Shown here: positions 38,636-47,438 of the stretch, in pieces
Layout of the letters: each line of letters opens with the position of its first letter
How positions within the stretch are numbered: the stretch's first letter is position 1
Assembly: GCA_049999805.1 (NCBI GenBank)
Contig: JBNGIO010006099.1
Coordinates: forward strand, 87,845 to 135,282
DNA: 47,438 nt
DNA from: Folioceros fuciformis
Taxonomy: Eukaryota > Anthocerotophyta > Anthocerotopsida > Anthocerotales
Direction of reading: 5' to 3'
Made by a program: the position numbers and the translations under genes
The notes under the pieces: model-generated
The model's database searches: none
Told to the model about the DNA's origin: nothing
The model's input: the letters and a program-made list of their open reading frames with translations, nothing else

Positions 38636-39121
38636 TATCCTCCAATGGCACAACTTGAGCCTCTCCTCTAGAATCAAGCCACAAGCTTCCAGTGCTCCCC
38701 GGCAGGAGTGCAGGAGTTTTGCCTTCAGTCTGTGCCTGCTCTAAGCGGGACGTCAGCACCCGCCTTATCTGTAGCTACTGGATGGAGACAACGTGAGGCA
38801 TACTCTAGCATAGGACCATAAAAAAAATGACTCTCTACAGGATTGCCACAGCCTCATGGGAATGGACTGGATAGGACTACAATCAGGGTAGGAGACCCAT
38901 TCTGGTTTGCAACAAATTCGACATCTGCTGCAGGTCTTTGAGACCTCGAAGAATGTGATGCTCAGGTATCAGTCCATCATGATCGACGCTGAGTAAAGAC
39001 CCCCTGAGGCCCTTGAAGCTTCCTTTTTCCTCCCCAGCAAGTCTTCTCATGGCCCATCAACTTGCCATTCGGCCAGCAGTTTCAGAGCTTCAATCACGAT
39101 GAGCCCAGTCGACAAGGGGGA

Positions 39122-39780
39122 TCAAGGAGCGGAATCATCTTTCGCGCCTTCTGACGCATCAGGCTCATGCTCATCCTCGTCAACTACAGTCCCGTTAAGA
39201 GCAACAGGACTGCCAGCATGTGCCTCAAGCTTATCCTCCCCTCGATTGTCCAGGTCCTCACCAACCTCGGCTGTACCCTGAACGGACCCTGGTTCCTGTT
39301 GCTCGTCTGCCAACTCCAGATCCATAGCTTCTAGAATCTCCCGGTCAAGTTCATCCTTCAGACCACCATGCATAGGTCAAACAAGGATTGAGCAAAGAAA
39401 CTGGACCACCGACATAATTCTGCAATTTGCCGTACTCTCTGTTCTTGTCGTTCTTTCTGGAGCTTGCCAACAACTGCAGTGTACACCTTCTCTTCCACCT
39501 GCACAAGTAGATGAACCAACCCAGATTTCAGCAACGCGTTTCGAGCGGGACAGCTTGCAGCAGAATCCGGAAAGGTAGAGCTGGAACAATGACCTGAAGA
39601 TGATGGAGTTCTTCAGCCATCCTCTTCTTTATCGACGCCAGGCAGCCAGCTTCCACCTCCAGCAACCTGTCCAGACATCAGAACTCTACCCCAAAACCAA
39701 TGAAGGGAGCAAGACCAGCTAACATAAATCGCTCACCTAAGTAGCTGAGCTGAGCTCAATTTCTTGAAACGATTGTCCAT
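39122..39780 (-). CDS. Small coiled-coil protein with acidic tail, unknown function
   Basis: I do not recognise the family. Exons (minus strand) 39780-39737, 39666-39594, 39498-39436 and 39355-39122 join in phase to 137 residues. The N-terminal half is a predicted amphipathic helix or coiled coil (MDNRFKKLSSAQLLRLLEVE... EELHHLQVEEK... KERQEQR). The C-terminal half is rich in Glu and Asp with few hydrophobic residues. Introns 1 and 2 have good signals. Intron 3 (donor GTACGG, acceptor ctgaag) is weaker; without it exon 3 would read on and stop at 39358. Its start is 283 bp from that of the dihydropyrimidinase gene on the other strand. Confidence 0.55.
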
Positions 39781-40063
39781 GTCTGCGCTATCTACCGCAT
39801 CCGCTAAGCCACTTACACAAGACCAGCCAATGGCGGTATTCAGGTGGCCATCGTCTCAGGTTTCGAGGACAATAAAAGAGTTCAGAGTATCTAAGCTAGA
39901 ACGAATGTACCATTATGCTCATAAAAGACACTGGAGCTCTTGGGAAGCCTAGCAATCAGGAGAGCAAGGGGCAGCCGTACTGACAAGCCACGCAGACGGG
40001 TAGCGCATACTCCAGTGAACCCTCGCAAGCTTGCAGGTGTATGAAGAGCGTACCCAGATCAAA
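39781..40063. promoter_or_regulatory. Divergent promoter region between the coiled-coil gene and PYD2
   Basis: 283 bp separate the two start codons, so the region must contain both leaders and promoters if the small gene is real. No clear TATA box is seen. Confidence 0.4.
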
Positions 40064-42885
40064 ATGGCCCGGAGACCATCAAATTGCCTGCCTTGTTTGT
40101 TAATCCAAGACCTGTGTTGTGCTCTGTCACTTATATCGGCTACAGTTTATTTCTGTTCTGGGGTCTTAGCAGAAGCAGAAGGCAGTGGGGTGAGTAGCTG
40201 TGGCTTATCCATGTTCGTTGTGGGAAATTTCGTGGTTGGTCAGTGATGCCAATTGTTGCCTTGTTTCCCTCCAGTTTTGTCCCCTAGTTCAAGACGTCGA
40301 ATGTGGACCACGGACTGGTTCCAAGCTTTTGATTAAGGGAGGCATCGTTGTGAATTCCGACCACCAGCGAGAAGCAGACGTTTTAGTTGAGGACGGGATT
40401 ATCGCTCGTGTTGCATCTGGGATTGAGGTACTCCGTTCTTCGGGAGTTCTGTCGAATTGCTACTGCACTGCAGCTACTGAAATGATAGAATGGTTTCATT
40501 GTACTGCGTCCAGGTTTCGGATGATGTTGAAGTTATTGACGCCACTGGCAAATATGTCATGCCAGGTAATATCCCAGACGACAGACTTAAACTCACTAGC
40601 TTCACGAATATATCGCCGGAGCCAGCTGTATGTGCTTCACATGAGAAACCGGAATACCGTAGCTTGACTGAATTTAATGATTTATCAGGTGGAATCGATC
40701 CTCATACTCACTTGGAGATGCCATTTATGGGCCAAGAAAGCTGTGATGACTTCTTCAGTGGGCAAGCAGCTGCTCTGGCTGGAGGCACCACCATGCATAT
40801 CGACTTTGCGATCCCCATCAATGGTAATCTGATCGCTGGTTATGATCGTTGGAAAAGGAAAGCAGCGAAGTCATGTATGGACTATGGCTTCCATATGGCT
40901 GTAACTACGTGGAGTGACAAGGTTGCTCAGGATATGGAGACTCTAGTTAAAGAGAAAGGTCAGTTATTGCTTAGGAGGACATCTTGTCCATGTCTGGTGT
41001 GTTCAGTCATGTGAATGATGGTGAAAGGTACCAACTCTTTGTGTCTACAGGGATAAACTCGTTCAAGTTTTTTCTTGCATACAAGGGATCCTTGATGGTC
41101 ACAGATGAGCAATTCTTGCACGGACTGAAAAAATGCAAAGATCTTGGAGCATTAGCTCAAGTGCATGCTGAGAACGGGGATGCTGTGGTAGAAGGTCAAG
41201 CGAGAATTTATGGGTTGGGAATAACAGGACCCGAAGGACATGCTTTGTCTCGACCTCCTATTGTAAGTTCTGCAGACGCTGGTCCTGCATTTGTCGCCAT
41301 TTTCTCTCTATGCTTTCCATTATAGCTGTGCTCATGGCTTCTCTGTCGCCTTGTAGCTTGAGGGGGAAGCAACAGGAAGGGCAATCAGACTGGCGAAATT
41401 CGTGAACACTCCTCTGTATGTTGTCCATGTGATGAGCATCGATGCCCTGGAAGAAATTGCTCGCGCACGTCAATGTGGTACATTTTGAATGTAACCATTT
41501 GTTGCCGTCTGTGTATATTTAAGTGTGTACGTGCCTCCTGACATCGCCACTTTTGATTGACTTTTTCCAGGACAAAGAGTAATTGGGGAGCCTATAGCCT
41601 CAGGTTTGGCGTTGGATGATTCTAAAATGTGGGATCCAGATTTTACAACTGCAGCCAAGTAAGCTCAACTTTCACAAGGCAGCGTAGTCGGCTATCCTTC
41701 ATTGCAAGCTTGCAATCATTGGAAACCTGGCTCTGACGTGATGAGAGATGCTCAGATTCGTGATGAGTCCTCCCATTCGTGAGGCCGGACACCATGAGGC
41801 CCTTCAAGATGCTCTGTCATCTGGAATTCTGCAGGTTGTTTCTTCACTACTGACTGCCACGCCACCGTCTATGAAACCGTAATTCAACTTTTGCAAGTAG
41901 AGAATGTGATGCTCACTCCATCCTGGATTTCAGCTGGTGGGAACAGATCATGCACCGTTCAACTCTACCCAGAAGGCTGCTGGAAAGCATGATTTCCGGC
42001 GCATTCCGAATGGGGTGAACGGTATGTGAGCTTGGCTTGCTGCTGCAAACATGCGGTATACCTGGCAGCTTACGTGCGGTCTGTGATTTGATTCTTGCTG
42101 CTTGCAGGCATTGAAGAGCGCATGCACATTGTCTGGGACGTGATGGTGGTTAGTACCTGGCGCCTAGCTGTAATGTTGGTGTCTTTTTGACCAGCTGTGA
42201 CAGGCTGGAAACAGGTTGCGTCGATTGACTTATTTGAGTGCCCTGATGTTCCCAGAATACAGGAAAAATCTCACCGTCGGACTTCGTCCGAGTAACAAGT
42301 ACTGCCTGGTGAGTGCCAGTTGTGCAGGTGTTGGGTCCTTAGATGTTACTGCGTCAAATTCTGACGTCTTCCTTGCTGTGGCATTGGTTTTATCAGTGCT
42401 CAGATTTTCAACATCTACCCAAGGAAAGGAGCAGTTCTGCCGGGGTCGGATGCTGATCTCATCGTCCTCAACCCCGACGCCACAACCACTATAAGTGCGA
42501 AGACTCATCACTCAAACCTAGACACAAACATTTACGAAGGCTGGACCACGAAGGTAACAGTCATCGGCGAAGGCCAAATCAGGAACTGTGTTAATCGGGT
42601 GCGCATCTTTGTTTGTCCACTTCTAGTCACCATTCTTGACACAGTGTGGCCTCACCTTTCCAGGGCAAGGTGGAGGTCACCATCAGCCGAGGGAAGGTTG
42701 TTTGGCAGCATGGGAAGCTGAGTGTCAATCGTGGCGCTGGAAGATACATCTCTATGTCACCATTTGGGCCCCTTTTTGACGGCCTCGACAAACTGGATGC
42801 TAGAATATTGGCCTCCATGAAAGCTCCTGTTCAAAGGCACTTCACCCCCAGTACTGAGGCCAGCACGAATGTGCTGGCCCAGTGA
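40064..42885 (+). CDS. PYD2: Dihydropyrimidinase (second step of reductive pyrimidine catabolism)
   Basis: Hydrolyses dihydrouracil and dihydrothymine to N-carbamoyl-beta-amino acids. Exons 40064-40189, 40275-40427, 40514-40565, 40689-40958, 41051-41262, 41357-41477, 41571-41658, 41756-41834, 41934-42021, 42108-42148, 42256-42308, 42397-42553, 42664-42885 are in phase and give 553 residues. Metal-site motifs of the amidohydrolase fold: [11 protein letters not shown] (HxH), the carbamylated Lys in [10 protein letters not shown], His in VHAENGD and YVVHVMS, and Asp in GTDHAPF. An N-terminal hydrophobic stretch (residues about 8-35) looks like a signal peptide or anchor, in line with the secretory location reported for Arabidopsis PYD2. 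Exons 11 and 12 required choosing non-obvious acceptors (after 42255 and 42396) to recover [16 protein letters not shown] and [12 protein letters not shown]. Confidence 0.95.
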
Positions 42886-44560
42886 TGTCACAATATCCGC
42901 CCAACCTGCAACCTCACATCAGGTGATGGCAACATTTGTACAGGTAATAGAATTATCCAGCCTCAACCCACTCTCATCAGAGACATGGCAACCAACGGAA
43001 GAACCAGTCCGACCCAACCATATCCAGATCGGTGGCCTGCACTCATTGGCAACTGGTTATTCGGTCCTGGACTACTTCCCATGTAAAGAACAGGCTTGAC
43101 CACAGGAGTAACACGAAACGTGTCCGGACTGGGCCATGCCCTACACACACGGCACACCTTCTGAGGGTGCCACAAGGCAGCATCTGGATAGTGGCAACTG
43201 CTGCAACTTCCGTGAATGTACTCCCACCAGCTTTCGACCCTCTGACAGGCCGCAAGTGGTCCTGTCCTTCCTTATCGATACGGGGGATTCCAACTGGACG
43301 AAAGGCGGCCCTTCCCTTGGGCCGTGCAATACCTCACTGGTAGTTGCAGAGTCGTCCTTCGCCATCAAGCTGTGCGCATGTCCGGTAACCGCAATGGCCT
43401 TTAAAGAACTTCTGTAACTCCTTTCGTCGCCAGTGCTGGCTGCTTGGGCTGGAGACAGATCAGTCCCCAAGGCATCGTCATCACCAGGCCTCCCCACCAC
43501 AGCACATGCCGCTTGGCGTCTACAAGCCTAGATTCCCACATTGACGAGTACCTTCCTGATATGCAAGGCAAAATTCCACAACCCATCGGGTCTCGTTCTT
43601 GTTCTCTTTGTTTGAAGTAAACAAGTTACAAAGAATTCGGCTGTGTCAGACACATGTGACGCTCTCCGTGTCCTCGGTCAAAACTTTGTCTTCGCCTCAA
43701 CATAAATTGTGAGCTACTCTCCCAGGGTATGAAGATCAGTCCTCAAGGGCCGGGGGGAAGCTTCTCGTACTTTCTGCCGGAGTGTTTTCTACTAGTCCTG
43801 ATGCTCTTGAGCTCAGGGGCTGCTGTAATCTGCAATTGTATCAGCCAAGCTTTCCTTTAGAGAAAAGAACCAAAGAAAGGAAAACACTAGCACACACACC
43901 TGGAGTCAGCAGAAGCACATTCATCAAACTCAAGCATGTCAGTCATACAAGGATTGCTCATTCCACTTCTTGGGATTGGCAGCCAACATAAATATACAAA
44001 GGTGTTCCAAAGAATCAATGTTCTACCACGAACAGAGGAACTAAGCACCTCCCACTAGGTCTCCATAGTACTTAACATCGCCGAATGAAATACAGGCCGC
44101 AGGTGGCCTGGACTGAAGCAACCACCTGTGACTCAAAGTTTGTGTGGCGTCACTGCCGGAGGGGACGTGGTCACTTCCCTCCCCTAGTTTACTACTACAA
44201 CCAGCCAGCAGCTCATCTATCCCCCAGCGACCCGACTAAATGTCCCCTACTCTAACCTAAGCTCTCTGGAAAATTGCTGTAAAGCATATTAGGCAGCCTA
44301 GGAGTACTAAGGTTGGATTCTAGAATGTGCCAGCCAAGATGGCCTAGTTCCGAGTAGAAACTTGATCGGCCCCTCTGCACATGAATGCCCAGCAGAACCC
44401 ATGCAGCAAATGGTTTCTGCTATGCCCGTCGGCACGCAGGAAAGTAACCGAGAGGACGCAACTCAAGCCACTTCCATGCCTGCCTGAATCGCACTTCCTT
44501 TCAGAGATCAGAAGACCACTAGTGTCCGTCCACTTAAGTGAATACAGCATCCATCATGCT
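42886..44560. other. Convergent intergenic region, no gene seen
   Basis: Lies between the 3' ends of PYD2 and the receptor kinase and should hold both 3' UTRs. Open frames here (for example minus strand 43141-43500) overlap others, lack recognisable domains and are judged chance. Confidence 0.55.
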
Positions 44561-47438
44561 TCAACGGCCATCAGCTGAAGTAAAAGAGTCCACAAATCCC
44601 GTAGGCGGATTAGGAAGACTTGCCTCGGTGCGGTCCATATCACTCACTGACGAATCCTCATAAGCCTGCCATCTCTTGAGAGCCTGGGGTAGAGTCAGCT
44701 CCAAGTCGATACCTGCACTGTCCTCGGCGTCAAAACTTGTTGGCTTCCACCTCTCCACCAGAGGAGCCAAGACGTTCACCGCATGTCCCATGTCCGGACG
44801 CTGATAAGGCTCCCGAGCAGTGCAATGGCCTGCAAGTTCAGCCACAGTGGTAATGCTCTGGAACGTCTCCTCTGAAAGCTCGATGGAGATGTCACATGCC
44901 CGCTGGAGTGCCTCCTTGTTCATATTCATGCGCTTGAACCATGTCACAAGGTGCACATTTTCTTCCGATTGAGTCTCGTCCAGTGCCTTCCGACCCGTGA
45001 TAAGCTCCATTAGGATAACTCCGAAACTGAACACATCAGCCTTAGTGGTAACACGTCCAGTAACTGCAAGACGACGGAAGAGACACAAGCTCAGCAAGAC
45101 AAGATGCTGACACATCAAACAACTTTCCTAGTACGACATGAAACCAAGAACGACAAGAGCTGTTCGAATGACCCCGGCTTACCAGCATACTCGGGAGCTA
45201 AATATCCAAAGGTGCCGGCAAGCCTCGTCTCCACAGAATACTTCCCCTCGGGTGCCAGCTTCACCAGGCCGAAGTCGGAGACCTTAGCCCGCAGATCATC
45301 GCCCAGAAGAATGTTGGAGGGCTTTAAATCGCGGTGGATGAAGCTCTTGTGAGCAAGGCCATGCAGGTACTCAATGCCCCGAGCCACATCAAGGGCTATC
45401 ACCAGCCTCTGCTTCCAGGTCAGCGGCTTGCACTCATACCTGGCATACTCAAACAGATGTTGGCTCAGAGTGCCTTGGGGCATGTACTCGTAGACCAGCA
45501 ACTTCTCATTGCCTTCCACACAGTAACCCAACAACCCCACCAAATGCCTGTGCCGAACCTTGGTCAGCACCTGGATCTCAGCCTGGAACTCATCCATACC
45601 CTTGTTGGACACTGCTGCAGCCTCCATCCTCTTCACCGCGATCTTGGTACCATCCCCTAGCTCCCCCTTGTACACTACTCCAAACCCTCCCCTTCCGAGG
45701 ATGTTCTCGTCACTGAAGTTATTGGTAACCTCGCGCAGAATCTGCATGGAGATGATGAAGTTCCCCCCCTCCACCGGAATCGAGCTGGGTCCGCTGTGTG
45801 CTCTCCCATCCGACTCACTGGGACTCCCATTGCCAACCACGATCTTCACCACCTCATCCGACTCGCCATGAGGCTCGATTGAGTTGTTGGGGCTCTGCAC
45901 CCTCCAGGCCCCCACCCTCTTCCTCCGGTACACAAAGTAGGCACACAGCGCAATCAAAGCCAAAAGGGCCACCGCCCCAACGACAGAGCCCGCCACCAAG
46001 CCCACAGAAACCGACGACGACTTGGGAGACCCAGGCGAGGTCCCATTCCCGCTTGGCTGCGGAGTCCCCGGGGTGATGGAGGGCGGGGAGCCGGGCGAAG
46101 GAGGAGTCCCAGGAGGAGAGGGAGGCGGAGAGGGAGTTCCGGGGGGAGACCCGGAGTCGGAAATGAGAGGATTTCCAGATATGAGCAACACTCCGTCGGG
46201 GAAGCGAGGCACAGGTCCTGAGAAATTATTGTTGGACAGGTCCACCAGCTTGATGTTGGGAAGGGCGGCGAGAGAGGCAGGAACGGTCCCAAAGAAGTGG
46301 TTCCCAGATAGCTTCAACTGCGTGAGGCCCTGCAAATCCCCGAGGGAGGCGGACAGCGTCCCTGTGAGATTCTGGTTGACTAAAGAAATGCTGTTGACGA
46401 CCCCGGCGCTGCAAGACACGCCCAACCAGCCCGGTGATGTCGTGCACGGATCTGCCCCTCCCCAGCTACTCAGAAACGATGGAAAATTGACACCTGCGAG
46501 AAAGGCGAGGAGGGCCGTGGTCTGGGCACTGCAGTTCACTCCAGGTGCGGTGCTGCAGAAGTTGTTGCCATCATAGGTGACAGTGGTGCCAGGCAGCGAC
46601 GGGATCTGACCCACCAGCTTGTTGTTCTGCACGTTGAACACCTTGAGCTGCGAGAGGCCGGAGACGGAAGCCGGAATAGTGCCCACCAACTCGTTGTCGT
46701 TCAACTCCACATCCGTGAGCCCCAGCACGTTCCCGAGCTCCTCCGGGATGATCCCAGAAAACGAGTTCTGCTGGAGCCAAAGCGAGTTGAGCGCGGGAAT
46801 GCTGCCCACCACGGTGATGGGTCCCGTGAGCNNNNNNNNNNNNNNNNNNNNNNNNNNNNNNNNNNNNNNNNNNNNNNNNNNNNNNNNNNNNNNNNNNNNN
46901 NNNNNNNNNNNNNNNNNNNNNNNNNNNNNNNGACTAGAGAAGGTCTCCGGGATCCCGCCCGACAACCCGTTCCCCCCGAGGTTCAGCACGGAGAGCTGCC
47001 CGAACGTGCCGATGAAATCAGGGATGGAACCCACGACGTTGCACCTGGACATGGTCAAGTTTTGCAGCGCCGTGGCCTGCGCCAGCCCCGCCGGTATCCT
47101 CCACCCCGCCGTCCCGTTCAGCGCCGGATTGTTGTCCAGCGACAGCACTTGGGCCGCCACCAGCCCGTCGAAAAAGTCCGCCGGGATGGAGGTGAACCGG
47201 TTGTTGGCCAGGAAGAGCGTGGTGAGCGTCTTCACATTAGCGAAGGACGGCATGGCCCCGGTGAAATTGTTGTTCTGCGCGTCAAGCCGCGTGAATCCTG
47301 GCAACTGCGCTATCTTCCCGCTCAGCGTTCCCTCCAGCCCCGAGTCCTTGAGGAACATGGTGATCACGTCCCCGCTGCTGCTGCACTGCACCTTCTCCCA
47401 CCCGCTCCCGCACGGGTCCGCCAACGGCCACCCTATGC
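44561..47438 (-). CDS. TMK-like leucine-rich-repeat receptor kinase, 5' end outside the window
   Basis: Plasma-membrane receptor kinase of the TMK family (in Arabidopsis, cell-surface auxin signalling). Exon 1 runs from beyond the window edge to 45183 and exon 2 is 45063-44561. The frame is open to 47438 ([18 protein letters not shown]), so the signal peptide and true start are missing. Order: LRR block 1; a non-LRR island with paired cysteines ([11 protein letters not shown]...[14 protein letters not shown]); LRR block 2; a proline/serine/glycine-rich linker (about 46030-46160); a membrane span ([20 protein letters not shown]) with RRKR stop-transfer; and the kinase. The kinase has [22 protein letters not shown] and APEYA, all intact. 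It ends SFTSADGR, a hallmark of TMKs. A 100-N gap (46832-46931) removes part of the first LRR block, so its frame there is assumed. Confidence 0.95.
46832..46931. other. Assembly gap (100 N) in the receptor kinase ectodomain
   Basis: Exactly 100 N, a placeholder. One or more LRR units may be missing or extra; the reading frame happens to continue on both sides. Confidence 0.98.

Noticed and set aside
38636-38677. PPR start at 38677
   Set aside because: The codon is TTG; the first ATG in frame is 38635.
39358-39498. Small coiled-coil protein ending at the TGA at 39358 without a third intron
   Set aside because: It would discard the long, compositionally coherent acidic frame that follows; a GT-AG intron joins both in phase. 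Not excluded, only less likely.
43141-43500. 119-codon minus-strand open frame between PYD2 and the receptor kinase
   Set aside because: Overlapping frames of similar length exist on both strands, and there is no domain, splice context or recognisable composition.
47410-47424. Start codon of the receptor kinase at 47424
   Set aside because: The codon is TTG and the frame stays open to the window edge with an LRR N-terminal cap-like sequence; the true start lies outside the window.

Overview
This is a nuclear segment of a land plant. The genes are intron-rich with spliceosomal GT-AG (and some GC-AG) introns. They include plant-only families: a TMK-type leucine-rich-repeat receptor kinase, a long PLS-class PPR protein, a UBC27-type E2 with a UBA tail, and a PYD2-type dihydropyrimidinase. 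The left end is filled by Ty1/copia retrotransposons. The PPR style and moderate GC content suggest a seed-free plant (bryophyte, lycophyte or fern grade), but I cannot fix the lineage from this window alone.

Layout. 1-9.7 kb: a decayed copia element (A; 5' LTR at 310) interrupted in gag by a second, complete but inactivated copia element (B; 2007-7562, 5-bp target duplication). A is cut off in its integrase near 9115 and joined to a copy of a GC-rich fragment whose other copy lies at 10.53-10.70 kb. The whole block is flanked by a roughly 215-bp repeat. 9.7-13 kb: AT-rich sequence with short tandem repeats, then a GC-rich stretch without a recognised gene that probably contains the promoter and leader of the next gene. 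13.1-16.5 kb (+): alpha/beta hydrolase with a C-terminal ubiquitin-interacting-like motif, 13 exons. 16.5-19.6 kb: AT-rich intergenic DNA with minisatellites. 19.6-22.75 kb (+): alanyl-tRNA synthetase, 3 exons, with a tandemly duplicated 3' end. 22.75-25.3 kb: intergenic, minisatellites and an assembly gap with an unmerged overlap. 25.3-33.0 kb (-): listerin (LTN1) RING E3 ligase, 15 exons, with one homopolymer frameshift. 33.35-34.64 kb (+): UBC27-like E2, 5 exons, head-to-head with LTN1 across about 350 bp. 35.96-38.64 kb (-): PPR protein without introns. 39.12-39.78 kb (-): small coiled-coil/acidic protein of unknown function, head-to-head with 40.06-42.89 kb (+): dihydropyrimidinase, 13 exons. 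44.56 kb to the window end (-): TMK-like receptor kinase, 5' end outside the window.

How the genes relate. Most are unrelated housekeeping genes: tRNA charging, pyrimidine catabolism, organelle RNA processing and signalling. The exception worth noting is the middle of the window. Listerin (the E3 of ribosome-associated quality control) and a ubiquitin E2 share a bidirectional promoter region that holds a tandemly duplicated TATA-bearing module. Alanyl-tRNA synthetase, which supplies Ala-tRNA used for nascent-chain tailing in that same pathway, is the next gene on the other side. Whether this is meaningful or chance is open. Exon coordinates in the entries were derived by eye from splice signals, reading phase and family resemblance, and every multi-exon total given here was checked for divisibility by three.
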